From contig JAVVEQ010000011.1 of assembly GCA_032250905.1 (NCBI GenBank), forward strand, positions 1-64,000: DNA of 64,000 bases, given 5' to 3'. Shown here piece after piece: positions 7,135 through 15,634 of the stretch; position 1 is the stretch's first letter; every line of letters starts with the position of its first letter. The notes below the pieces were generated by a model that was not told the origin of the DNA, ran no database searches, and saw nothing but the letters and a program-made list of their open reading frames with translations. The DNA comes from Desulfotignum sp032250905. GTDB lineage: Bacteria; Desulfobacterota; Desulfobacteria; Desulfobacterales; Desulfobacteraceae. A program made the translations under genes and the position numbers.

Positions 7135-9252
7135 TTAATGGTACTGGGTGATCACCGGTTCCTTGAGGATCATGTCCACGGCCTCGGCGGCTGCCCTTGC
7201 CAGTTTGGGAAAGCTCTCCTGAATTTTGGCGATCTGGCGCAGGTTTTCCGCGGTACGCAGGATCAGTCTGGCAAAATCCCCTTCTGCATAATCAGATCCG
7301 GTCATCAGCTCTTCCCAGGGTGTATCATGGGCCCAGCCATACATGAGAAATGCGGGCTGTACAAAGAGGTTGGGTGCGGAAAATCCACTGGACAGCAGTT
7401 TCAGGGCAAAGGGTTTCAATCCCTTGCGGATATCCAGGAAACAGGTTTTCAGCCGTTTGGGAAGCGCGCCTTCAAACAGCAGATCATCTTTGAACTCTTT
7501 TTCATTTACAAAAGAGGCCGTGATGGCAGCCAGGAGTGCCGGATCCTGGTCCGGCAGCAGGTTGAGCCGGATGGCCTGGGCCACCAGCAGCGGCACGTCG
7601 ATGCGCAGTTTGGAAGCCCACAGCCCGTCTTCGGTCAGACGGCCGTCCGGGGTGAGGAATCCCTCGTCCGCCAGAAACGCCATGTGTGCAAGAAAATCGT
7701 TCCATAACAGGTCCAGATCCTGACCAAACCGCTTTCTGGCGGCCTTGGACCGTTTCTCACCGGCTGCGATCAGGTAGGAGGCAAAAGAGTTGTCCAGCAG
7801 GGTTCGCACCTGTTCCGGGGTGTGGGAGAGCAGCAGGTTCAGCACCATGGAAAAATCGATCTTGATCTGGCTGTCCACATCCAGGGCCGGCGCATTCACC
7901 AGACCGGCCACGTGTTTCAAATCCATGAATTTACCGGGCAGCACCAGGGCGAACCCGATGTTATCCATGCCCCGCCGGCCGGCCCGACCGGCCATCTGCT
8001 GGAATTCACTGGGGCTCAACGTCTGGAAATCCACCCCGTTGAACCGGTCGGAATTGAGGATCACCACGGACCGGGCCGGAAAATTGACCCCGGCGGCCAC
8101 CGTGGAGGTGGCAAACATGGCATTGAGCAACCCTTTTGCCATGAGGGTTTCCACCACCACTTTCCAGGCAGGCAGATGTCCGCTGTGGTGGGCTGCGCAC
8201 CCCTTTTCCTCCAGATCCCGGCGATGGGGATGGCCGCTCAGATGGGGGTTGTCCGCCACGAGCTCGGCCACCGCAGCTTTCAGCTCTGCTTTCTTGCGGG
8301 GTGTTTTGTTGAGCAGGTGATTGCGACACAATTTCAGGGCGTTGTCACACTCGGCCCGGGATTTTAAAAAAAAGATGGCCGGCAAAAGGTCATACCGCTC
8401 CAGGATCGTCAGAATTTCCCCGAAATCAGGCAGCCGTCCCGGGGGCGCCAGAACCGGCGGTTTTTTGATGTTGGCAAACGTGAACACCTTGTCATGGAGT
8501 TTTGCACCGGATACCCCGCTGGTTTTTTTCATCAGCGGATACAATGTGCCGGAAGGATGGAGAAAGATGGGGTGCAGGGGCACTGGCCGCTGTTTGTTTT
8601 CCACAATGCGGCAGGTTCGACCCCGGATAGTGGTCAGCCATCCGGCGATCTGATCCGGGTTTCCGATGGTGGCGGACAGCAGCAGCAGGGGGATTCGCAC
8701 CGGCAGGTAGATCATGATTTCTTCCCATACCACGCCGCGCTCCGTATCTCCCAGGAAATGGGCCTCATCCAGGATGATCAGGTCGCATTTCAGATTTTCT
8801 CCGGTGTACATGGCATCATAGAGCTGGTTTCTCAGAATTTCCGTGGTGCCGATGATAACGTCGGCATCGGCATTCTCCTTGATATCCCCAGTGAGAATGC
8901 CCACGTGTTCCCTGCCGAACAACTGGGAAAAACGGGCATGGATGGAATTGGTCAACGCCTTGAGCGGGGTGGCATACCAGATCCGTCCGTTTTTTTCAAG
9001 ACAGATCCGGGTGGCTTCCTCGGCGATCCAGGTTTTACCGGCACCGGTCGGCGCGGTCACAAGACAGTCCGTTTCCTGAATGGCGGCAATGGCTTCCAAC
9101 TGAAAGGGATCCGGTATAAAAAGGGTGTTTTCAGGGATTCCGATCTTTTCGAAAATGCGTTTAAGGCCCTTGTCCGCCCCGGGTTTCATAGATGGGATGT
9201 TTCCGGGTTTGGGCCGGGGATGGCTCCCCCGGTTAAATCGTTTCGTTTTCAT
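7135..9252 (-). CDS. Ski2-like DEAD/DEAH-box helicase
   Basis: This superfamily 2 helicase has about 705 residues. It carries the Q-motif region PDPFQLEAIAAI, Walker A APTGAGKTW, the DEAH box ILDEAHFLGD, SATIGNP (motif III) and QMAGRAGRRGMD (motif VI). The C-terminal third is all-helical and resembles the extra domain of Ski2/Mtr4-like or Lhr-type helicases. RNA or DNA remodelling is expected; the substrate is unknown. The ATG at 9252 is chosen over the TTG at 9261 because a perfect TATAAT lies at 9270-9275 on this strand, giving a very short leader. The stop is 19 bases before ettA. Confidence 0.85.
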   Translation of the reverse strand: MKTKRFNRGSHPRPKPGNIPSMKPGADKGLKRIFEKIGIPENTLFIPDPFQLEAIAAIQETDCLVTAPTGAGKTWIAEEATRICLEKNGRIWYATPLKALTNSIHARFSQLFGREHVGILTGDIKENADADVIIGTTEILRNQLYDAMYTGENLKCDLIILDEAHFLGDTERGVVWEEIMIYLPVRIPLLLLSATIGNPDQIAGWLTTIRGRTCRIVENKQRPVPLHPIFLHPSGTLYPLMKKTSGVSGAKLHDKVFTFANIKKPPVLAPPGRLPDFGEILTILERYDLLPAIFFLKSRAECDNALKLCRNHLLNKTPRKKAELKAAVAELVADNPHLSGHPHRRDLEEKGCAAHHSGHLPAWKVVVETLMAKGLLNAMFATSTVAAGVNFPARSVVILNSDRFNGVDFQTLSPSEFQQMAGRAGRRGMDNIGFALVLPGKFMDLKHVAGLVNAPALDVDSQIKIDFSMVLNLLLSHTPEQVRTLLDNSFASYLIAAGEKRSKAARKRFGQDLDLLWNDFLAHMAFLADEGFLTPDGRLTEDGLWASKLRIDVPLLVAQAIRLNLLPDQDPALLAAITASFVNEKEFKDDLLFEGALPKRLKTCFLDIRKGLKPFALKLLSSGFSAPNLFVQPAFLMYGWAHDTPWEELMTGSDYAEGDFARLILRTAENLRQIAKIQESFPKLARAAAEAVDMILKEPVITQYH

Positions 9253-9269
9253 TGTTGCCAAGTGTAATC

Positions 9270-9275
9270 ATTATA
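9270..9275 (-). promoter_or_regulatory. Candidate -10 box for the helicase-ettA-transporter transcript
   Basis: A perfect TATAAT on the minus strand lies 18 bases upstream of the helicase ATG, predicting initiation near 9263 and an mRNA with almost no leader. No convincing -35 box was found at the usual spacing. Confidence 0.35.
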
Positions 9276-9407
9276 CGTCAAATGTGCAAGCCCCGTGGAA
9301 TTTCAACGATGCTTCCAGTCTGACCTGACCTTGATTCGGCATGATATCACCCCCCTGCACACTTCTGCCTGGGCCGGCTGCAACGGTGAACCCGGGTCAA
9401 AACCCCG

Positions 9408-11111
9408 TCAGGGTGTCATGTCATAGGCGTCTTTTAATGCCAGGACATGATTTTTCCAGATCCGTTCGAACCGGTCCGGGTCTGTGGCCGGTTTTCTGAT
9501 CATCTGCATGCAGAAATCCATCTGTGGTTTGGTGGTGCCGGGTTTGGCATACAGCTTCAGGGCGAATTCACTGAAATCTCTGATCATGACATCGAAAATC
9601 TGTTCCAGCAGATCCGGGTCACGCATGTCCATGTGAAATTTTTCAATGATGAGCTGGCCATAGGCCACCAGAGTGAACAGTTCTCCCAGGTACAGCAGAA
9701 AATCCATATTTTTGGCCTGGGCCCGGTCCGGGGCGGCGTTCATGAGCATCCTGGCCAGCTGGTGGACCTGCTCCCTGAAGATATTGACATTGGGCAGGTC
9801 CACGCTGTCATACGCCAGGCGGTAATCATGGAACTGGATGCTGCCCAGGCCTTTGGTTTCTCCCTGGTTGAACAAAAACGTATCGCAGCCCGGGTCATCG
9901 CGTCTGGGGACGTCAGGGAATGTGCCGGGGTTGAAAAAATAGTTGGCCATGAACTTGATGATCAGGGCCATGTTCACATGCACGGTGCCCTCGAGTTTGG
10001 GAAGGGCACGGATGTCTTTGGCCGCCATTTCAAAATAGGTGTCTTTTTCAAACCCTTTTGCAGCGATCACATCCCAGATCAGGTTGATGACGTTTTCTCC
10101 CTCACAGGTCACCTTCATCTTTACCATGGGGTTGTACAAAAGATATCTCCGGTCTTCGGCAGATGCGCTCCGGAAATAGTCGGCAGCCCGCTGAGAAAAA
10201 AGTTTCATGGCGGCCAGGCGGGTATAGGCATCCACGAACAGCTGCTGGATATGGGGAAAATCAGTGACCATTCTGCCGTACAGATTCCGGCTGGCAGCAT
10301 GGTTGAGACCTTCATACAGGGCATGGGTGCAGATGCCTATGGATGCCCATCCCAGGTTGAATTTTCCCACATTGATGGTATTCAAGGCGCTGTCCCAGGC
10401 AGCCCGGCCCGTGGACATGATGTCCGCATCGGTTACGGGATAGCTGTTCAGGGCATATTCCGCCACATACCCTTCCCAGTCCACCACATTCTGGACCAGG
10501 TCATAATTTTCATGCGCGGGGTCTGCCGCAAAAAAAACGTATTCATCGGTTTCTGAATTTTTTCCGAAAGTGGATACGATCCCGGCCTGGTTGGCATTGC
10601 CGATATAGTATTTGCCGCCGTCCGCCACATAGTGACCATCTCCCAGGGGGGTCAGGGCCATGTCCGAGGAATACAGGTCGGCCCCATGGGCTTTTTCAGA
10701 CAAACCAAAGGCAAAGATATGACCTTCTTTCAACAGGCGTGCGGTTTTTTGTTTAAGCGATTCGTTGTCTCCCATCCAGATGGGTCCTAATCCCAGGATG
10801 GATACCTGCCAGGTATACCAGTGGGAAAGATTGTAGAACCCCAGTATTTCATTGAAATCACAGATCCGCCGTGTGTCCCACCGGGCATTTTTATTGTCGC
10901 CTGCATATTTTTGTGGGGTGAGAAGGGTGGCAAAGATCTGGTTGTCCTTTAAAAAATCCAGAAAATCCTGGTACCACACCCGCTGGTGAAAATCTTCTTT
11001 CAACTGTTTTTTGCCCCGGGTTTCAAAATAGGCAATGGTTTTTTTCATGATCTGCCTGGATGCAGAGTCCAGGTGATCATACGTGACGGTTTTGGGATTG
11101 AATAAAATCAT
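9408..11111 (-). CDS. Acyl-CoA dehydrogenase family flavoprotein
   Basis: This 567-residue protein belongs to the acyl-CoA dehydrogenase fold. An N-terminal helical domain leads into the FAD/substrate loop FGLSEKAHGADLYSSDM and the beta domain. A long C-terminal helical part contains GGKYYIG and WDVIAAKGFEKDT. It is longer than ordinary ACADs (about 380 residues), as in the extended fatty-acid family, and the catalytic glutamate could not be placed by eye. Substrate and electron acceptor are unknown. The ATG overlaps the stop of the upstream EamA gene by four bases, implying translational coupling. Confidence 0.8.
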   Translation of the reverse strand: MILFNPKTVTYDHLDSASRQIMKKTIAYFETRGKKQLKEDFHQRVWYQDFLDFLKDNQIFATLLTPQKYAGDNKNARWDTRRICDFNEILGFYNLSHWYTWQVSILGLGPIWMGDNESLKQKTARLLKEGHIFAFGLSEKAHGADLYSSDMALTPLGDGHYVADGGKYYIGNANQAGIVSTFGKNSETDEYVFFAADPAHENYDLVQNVVDWEGYVAEYALNSYPVTDADIMSTGRAAWDSALNTINVGKFNLGWASIGICTHALYEGLNHAASRNLYGRMVTDFPHIQQLFVDAYTRLAAMKLFSQRAADYFRSASAEDRRYLLYNPMVKMKVTCEGENVINLIWDVIAAKGFEKDTYFEMAAKDIRALPKLEGTVHVNMALIIKFMANYFFNPGTFPDVPRRDDPGCDTFLFNQGETKGLGSIQFHDYRLAYDSVDLPNVNIFREQVHQLARMLMNAAPDRAQAKNMDFLLYLGELFTLVAYGQLIIEKFHMDMRDPDLLEQIFDVMIRDFSEFALKLYAKPGTTKPQMDFCMQMIRKPATDPDRFERIWKNHVLALKDAYDMTP

Positions 11112-12010
11112 TTGACAGGTCCTTGTTGTTTGGGTTTGATCCGGCCCAGCCGGTGCATGGCCAGGCCGGAGCCAACAATGAGAAGCCCCCCGGCAAACAG
11201 GTGCCAGGAGACCGGTTCCATGAGAAAGACGATGCCCACCATCGCAGTGAACAGGGTTTCACTGGACATGTAGGCGGCTCCTTCAAAGCCTTTGCAGAAA
11301 AAAAATCCCTGGTTCATGAGCAGCTGGGCCGCCACTGACACCGCGACAATGCCTGCGATCATGCTCCATTCCACAGCAGATGCCGGCGCAATGGGATGGG
11401 CGATGCAAAAGGGCAGGGTGGCCAGGGTGCCCATGGTGCAGAAATAGAAATAGATGATCACCGGGCCGTTGTGCTCCCGCAGGGACCGGATGATGGTTAC
11501 GGTGAATCCGGCAAGCACGGCGCCGATAATGGCCATGGCCTGACCCAGGGCATTGGCGGACAGCCTGAAGTCAAACAGAATGGCCACACCGGCCAGAAGC
11601 GCTCCGATGCATACAATCTGAAACCGGTTCACCTGCTCTTTGTAAATGAGAAAACCGAACAGGGCCGCAAACGCCGGGTAGGAATAAAACAGCACGACCG
11701 CCGTGGACATGGGCAGCATGCGCAGGGCTGACACCACAAAGAAAAAGGCAAGGGAGCCGGTGCATCCCCGGAGAATAAGCAAAGGGGTTTTATGTCCTTT
11801 AAAGGGATTTTTCCTGCGGCTGAACACCAGAGTCAACACCAGCATTCCTCCAAAGCACCGGATGAATCCCAGGTGCCAGACCGTGTAATGGTCCGGCATC
11901 AGTTTGACAATGGTGGACATGAGGGTAAACAGCAGGGCTGCAGACAGCATGAACAGCGGTCCGGCCATCCGGGCATCCATAAGAACGATTCGGGGGGTGG
12001 ATTGAGGCAT
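11108..12010 (-). CDS. EamA (DMT superfamily) transporter
   Basis: This 300-residue inner-membrane exporter has ten hydrophobic segments. Repeat one contains FIRCFGGMLVLTLVFSRRKNPF, read as helix 2 and its cytoplasmic loop. Repeat two starts near residue 150 and ends with FTAMVGIVFLMEPVS. Family members export amino acids, nucleosides or drugs. It is first in a two-gene unit with the acyl-CoA dehydrogenase relative, behind a good promoter at 12058-12086. It is only distantly similar to the EamA protein at 4507-5415. Confidence 0.87.
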   Translation of the reverse strand: MPQSTPRIVLMDARMAGPLFMLSAALLFTLMSTIVKLMPDHYTVWHLGFIRCFGGMLVLTLVFSRRKNPFKGHKTPLLILRGCTGSLAFFFVVSALRMLPMSTAVVLFYSYPAFAALFGFLIYKEQVNRFQIVCIGALLAGVAILFDFRLSANALGQAMAIIGAVLAGFTVTIIRSLREHNGPVIIYFYFCTMGTLATLPFCIAHPIAPASAVEWSMIAGIVAVSVAAQLLMNQGFFFCKGFEGAAYMSSETLFTAMVGIVFLMEPVSWHLFAGGLLIVGSGLAMHRLGRIKPKQQGPVK

Positions 12011-12057
12011 ACGTGGGTCGTCCCTGATTCTGATAGTTGCGGCTGATTTAATAGGTC

Positions 12058-12086
12058 AAGATAGACCCGGGCGTCCTGTCTGTCAA
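12058..12086 (-). promoter_or_regulatory. Sigma-70 promoter for the EamA/acyl-CoA dehydrogenase pair
   Basis: On the minus strand TTGACA (12086-12081) and TATCTT (12063-12058) are separated by exactly 17 bases. Initiation near 12051 gives a leader of about 40 bases before the ATG at 12010. Confidence 0.65.
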
Positions 12087-12202
12087 ACAAATTAAGACAG
12101 GATGATGAAATGGATGGATTTTTCATTGGATACCACAGGCAAATGGTGTTATGGTTTGGCTGATAACCGCCCATTACTGCACGATGTGAAAAGGAATTCC
12201 GA

Positions 12203-12439
12203 ATGTCGGAAAAATATGGCACGCTGCTGGCCGGGTATGGATTTGCCCTGACAGCCACAGCCCTCTGGTCGGGAAATTTTATTGTGGCAAGGGGGTTGAA
12301 CCATTTTATTCCGCCGGTGAGCCTGGCTTTTTACCGGTGGCTCACGGCTGTTCTGGTGTTTGTGGCGGTGATTTCCAGAATATTGTTCAGGGAGGTGCTG
12401 ATCCTGTCGGGCATCATTCTGGCCAACCAGGCGACTTAA
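12203..12439 (+). pseudogene. Remnant of an EamA transporter gene
   Basis: The first 55 residues are a typical EamA start: an N-terminal helix with ATALWSGNFIVARGLN, then PPVSLAFYRWLTAVLVF. The frame then runs into REVLILSGIILANQAT and stops after 78 residues, whereas the family needs about 300. The tail resembles the last helix of EamA proteins, so an internal deletion joining the first helices to the last is a plausible origin. It lies directly before the cyclase gene at 12457. A functional two-helix product is possible but unlikely. Confidence 0.55.
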
Positions 12440-12456
12440 GATGTGGGGCTATTACA

Positions 12457-14205
12457 ATGAATCTGACCCGGTTCCAATTTAAAAAATTGCAGACACGGCT
12501 TCAGATTGCCTTGTTGCTCCCCGTCCTGATCATTGTTCTTTCGGGCGGAGTAACCAGCTTCTGGTATGCCCGGGGCATCATGCTGGATCAGTGGCAGGAA
12601 TCCGCTGTGGTCAAGTTGCAACGGGCGGCCCACTATATTGAAATGCGGCTTCTCAAGCCGGTGGACCTGCTCAATGTCCTGTTTCAGGTATCTGGCCGAA
12701 AAGGCATCGTGATTTCCCCGGATCAGGTGGTGGATTATCTGCTGGTCATGGCCGGGGTGGTGTCTGCGTCGTATGAACCGGTTGATCCTGCAGCCGTTCC
12801 CTCCACAGGGAGAATGCCGGGCATGGGGCCAATGGAGCGGATGAATATGGCGGAACACCCCGGCATGCGGTTTTCCCGGTCTCAAATCGCCAGTGTGTCC
12901 GGTCCCCGGTATCATGCCGATGAGCAGGGCAGAACCGTGAGCATGCAAATTTCCCTGTTCGGGGCGTCGGAAAAATTGCTGGGGGATCTGGTTATCCGGA
13001 TGGATTTTGATTTTCTGCTCAAAGATATTCTGGCCCTGGGGTGGTGGCAGAGTGACATGGCCTGTATTGTCGATGCATCCGGTGCCTATATGGCCCATAC
13101 CAACATGACCATGACAGACCGGAGGACCCTTGGGGGATCCGGTGATCCGCTGGAGCAGGCTATTTTTGAAAAGATGAAGACCCAGCCGTTCGGCACTGTT
13201 TCCCTTCAAGGACATCCCCCGGATCTGATCGCGGGGTTTTATGAGCTGGAACATGTGCCCTGGACCATTATCATGTTTGCCGACGGCCACAAAATTCTGG
13301 GACCCATTGTGACATACAGAAATAGTCTTGCCCTGGGCGTTTTTGTCCTGGCCGTCCTGGTTCTGGTATTGATCCGGTTTCACATGTGCCGGATGGTGAG
13401 GCAGATCCAGCAGTTGTCAGAAAAGGCCAGGGCAGTCGCAGAAGGTGATTACGGCGCTCCCATCCCTGTGGAAAGCCGTGACGAAATCGGCCAGCTGGTG
13501 GAAAGTTTCAATACCATGGTCACGGGACTTGAAGAGCGGGATCATATCCGCAACAGCTTTGGCCGGTATGTGGATCCGGATTTCGCCAGGACCCTGATGG
13601 CACATCCGGAGGCCGGTCAACTGGGCGGTGTCCGGCGGGAAGCAGTGATGCTGATGTCGGATATCCGGGGATTTACCCGTTTATCAGAAACATTGGGACC
13701 TGAGGTAATCGTGGCGGTTCTCAACCGGTATTTTTCCCATATGATCGAAATTATTCGAAAGCATCAGGGCATAATTGTGGATTTCTACGGGGATGCCATC
13801 CTTGTTTTTTTTGATCCGCTGGATGAACCCACATCCGACACTGTCTGGCGTGCGGTCAACTGTGCTTTTGATATGCAGTCCAAAATGCCGGAGGTCAACC
13901 GGGAGCTGAAAAAGCAGGATCTCCCGGATCTGGCCATGGGCATCGGCATTCACGCCGGTCAGGTGGTGGTGGGAAATATCGGATCAGATACCCGGGCCAA
14001 ATACGGGGTGGTGGGGCCGCCGGTAAACATCACCAGCCGGATCCAGGAACAGGCCCGGAAAGATCAGATTCTGGTGTCGGATGCGGTGCTGGACAAAACA
14101 GGGGGCAAGGTGCAGGCGGTCTCTTCTTTTAAAGCTGATTTCAAGGGGGTGGATCAGCCCATGACATTGCATGTGATACAGACACCAGCGCCTCCTGACG
14201 AATGA
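12457..14205 (+). CDS. Membrane-bound class III adenylate/guanylate cyclase
   Basis: This 582-residue sensor-cyclase runs in order: a transmembrane helix near residues 15-38, a periplasmic Cache-like domain to about 290, a second helix (LALGVFVLAVLVLVLI), a HAMP linker (SRDEIGQLVESFNTM) and a class III catalytic domain from about 390. Metal-binding aspartates are visible in LMSDIRGFTRLSE and FYGDAILVFF, and VGPPVNITSRIQE carries the conserved Asn and Arg. It should make cAMP, or less likely cGMP, in response to a periplasmic signal. The ATG at 12457 has a poor Shine-Dalgarno. Two cyclic-nucleotide-binding proteins at 44.1-45.2 kb are possible readers. Confidence 0.88.
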   Translation: MNLTRFQFKKLQTRLQIALLLPVLIIVLSGGVTSFWYARGIMLDQWQESAVVKLQRAAHYIEMRLLKPVDLLNVLFQVSGRKGIVISPDQVVDYLLVMAGVVSASYEPVDPAAVPSTGRMPGMGPMERMNMAEHPGMRFSRSQIASVSGPRYHADEQGRTVSMQISLFGASEKLLGDLVIRMDFDFLLKDILALGWWQSDMACIVDASGAYMAHTNMTMTDRRTLGGSGDPLEQAIFEKMKTQPFGTVSLQGHPPDLIAGFYELEHVPWTIIMFADGHKILGPIVTYRNSLALGVFVLAVLVLVLIRFHMCRMVRQIQQLSEKARAVAEGDYGAPIPVESRDEIGQLVESFNTMVTGLEERDHIRNSFGRYVDPDFARTLMAHPEAGQLGGVRREAVMLMSDIRGFTRLSETLGPEVIVAVLNRYFSHMIEIIRKHQGIIVDFYGDAILVFFDPLDEPTSDTVWRAVNCAFDMQSKMPEVNRELKKQDLPDLAMGIGIHAGQVVVGNIGSDTRAKYGVVGPPVNITSRIQEQARKDQILVSDAVLDKTGGKVQAVSSFKADFKGVDQPMTLHVIQTPAPPDE

Positions 14206-14242
14206 TTTTTTTCACAGTGTCACCGGTTTTTGGACATGGTGT

Positions 14243-15634
14243 TCAATCCGGGCGGGAGGCGAGAATATGATCCAGGTCAAGACCGTATTTTTTTATTTTA
14301 TTGTTCAGGGTCGTCCGGGTGATATGCAGGATTTTGGCTGCCTCTGACTTGTTTCCGCCGGTCTGCTTCAGCGTTTCTGTCAATGCCATGGTTTCAACCT
14401 CATCCAGGGACCGGCCCCCGAGTTCCGGCAAAGGTTGATGGGAAACGGTATCTGTTTGATCGTTTCGTATCTTATCCCCGGGCAGGTCTTGTTCCGAGAT
14501 ATACTGTCCCATGGACAGAATCACCGCTCTTTCAACGGCATTTTCCAGTTCCCTGACATTGCCCGGCCAGGAATGTTTCACCAGGGCATCCATGGCCCCG
14601 GGCGTGAATCCCTTGAAAGTTTTCCGGTTCTTTTGCGAGAACCAGGTCAGAAAATGCTGGGCCAGTAAAGGAATGTCATCGGTTCTCTCTTTCAGTGATG
14701 GGATTCTTATGTTGATGACATTCAGGCGGTAAAACAGGTCTTCTCTGAATCGACCGTTTCTGACTTCCTTTTCCAGGTTTTTGTTGGTGGCCACAATGAT
14801 CCGGACATCGATGCGGATGGGCCTGTCACTGCCGACCCGTTGAATCTCCCTTTCCTGGATCGCCCGCAGCAGTTTAACCTGCATGGACGGGGGAATATCT
14901 CCGATCTCGTCCAGAAAAATGGTGCCTTTATCGGCATGGAGAAACAAACCGTCCCGTTTTTTGTCCGCGCCGGTGAAAGCTCCTTTTTCATGGCCGAACA
15001 GTTCCGACTCCAGCAGCGTTTCATTCAACGCGGCACAGTTAAGCGAGATCAGCCTGTTTTTTCTTCGGGGGCTGTGGTCGTGAATGGCCCGGGCAAACAG
15101 TTCTTTTCCGGTTCCGCTGTCACCGGTGATCAAAATGGTGGCATCCGTAGGGGCGGCGATTTTTGCCGTTTCCAACACGGCTTTCATGGCCGGACTGGTC
15201 CCGATAATGCGTGAAAAACCGGTTTCGGAGGATAATTTTCTTTTCAAATCCTCATTTTCCCTGGTCAGGTGGAGATGGCTCATGGCCCGTTGGATGGTGA
15301 GTTTCAGATCATCGAAATTCAGCGGTTTGGTCAGGTAGTCATATGCACCCGTTTTCATCGCCTCCACCGCCGAGTTCACCGACGAATAGGCCGTCATGAT
15401 GATGATGGGTATGGCAGGATTGAATGCCTTGATTTTCTGAAGGGCTTCCATCCCATCCACATTGGCCATTCTGACATCCATGAGCACCAGGTCATAGGGG
15501 GTCTGCTTCACCATGCGGATGGCATCTTCGCCATCAGTGGCGCTGTCAATGGAATGCCCCAGGCTTTTTAAAACGGTTTGAAGCATGGACAGATGCGCGA
15601 TGTCATCATCGACAATCAGGAGGTTACCTTTCAT
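14243..15634 (-). CDS. Sigma-54-dependent response regulator (ZraR/NtrC family)
   Basis: This 463-residue activator has three parts. The receiver domain at 1-120 carries phospho-acceptor Asp53 (VLMDVRMA). The AAA+ domain near 140-375 carries Walker A GDSGTGKE and the sigma-54 loop GAFTGA. A Fis-type helix-turn-helix lies at the C-terminus (NKSEAAKILHITRTTLNNKI). It overlaps the end of the upstream kinase gene by 11 bases and is clearly its partner. The -24/-12 promoter of the divergent metal-efflux operon is the obvious target. Confidence 0.93.
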   Translation of the reverse strand: MKGNLLIVDDDIAHLSMLQTVLKSLGHSIDSATDGEDAIRMVKQTPYDLVLMDVRMANVDGMEALQKIKAFNPAIPIIIMTAYSSVNSAVEAMKTGAYDYLTKPLNFDDLKLTIQRAMSHLHLTRENEDLKRKLSSETGFSRIIGTSPAMKAVLETAKIAAPTDATILITGDSGTGKELFARAIHDHSPRRKNRLISLNCAALNETLLESELFGHEKGAFTGADKKRDGLFLHADKGTIFLDEIGDIPPSMQVKLLRAIQEREIQRVGSDRPIRIDVRIIVATNKNLEKEVRNGRFREDLFYRLNVINIRIPSLKERTDDIPLLAQHFLTWFSQKNRKTFKGFTPGAMDALVKHSWPGNVRELENAVERAVILSMGQYISEQDLPGDKIRNDQTDTVSHQPLPELGGRSLDEVETMALTETLKQTGGNKSEAAKILHITRTTLNNKIKKYGLDLDHILASRPD

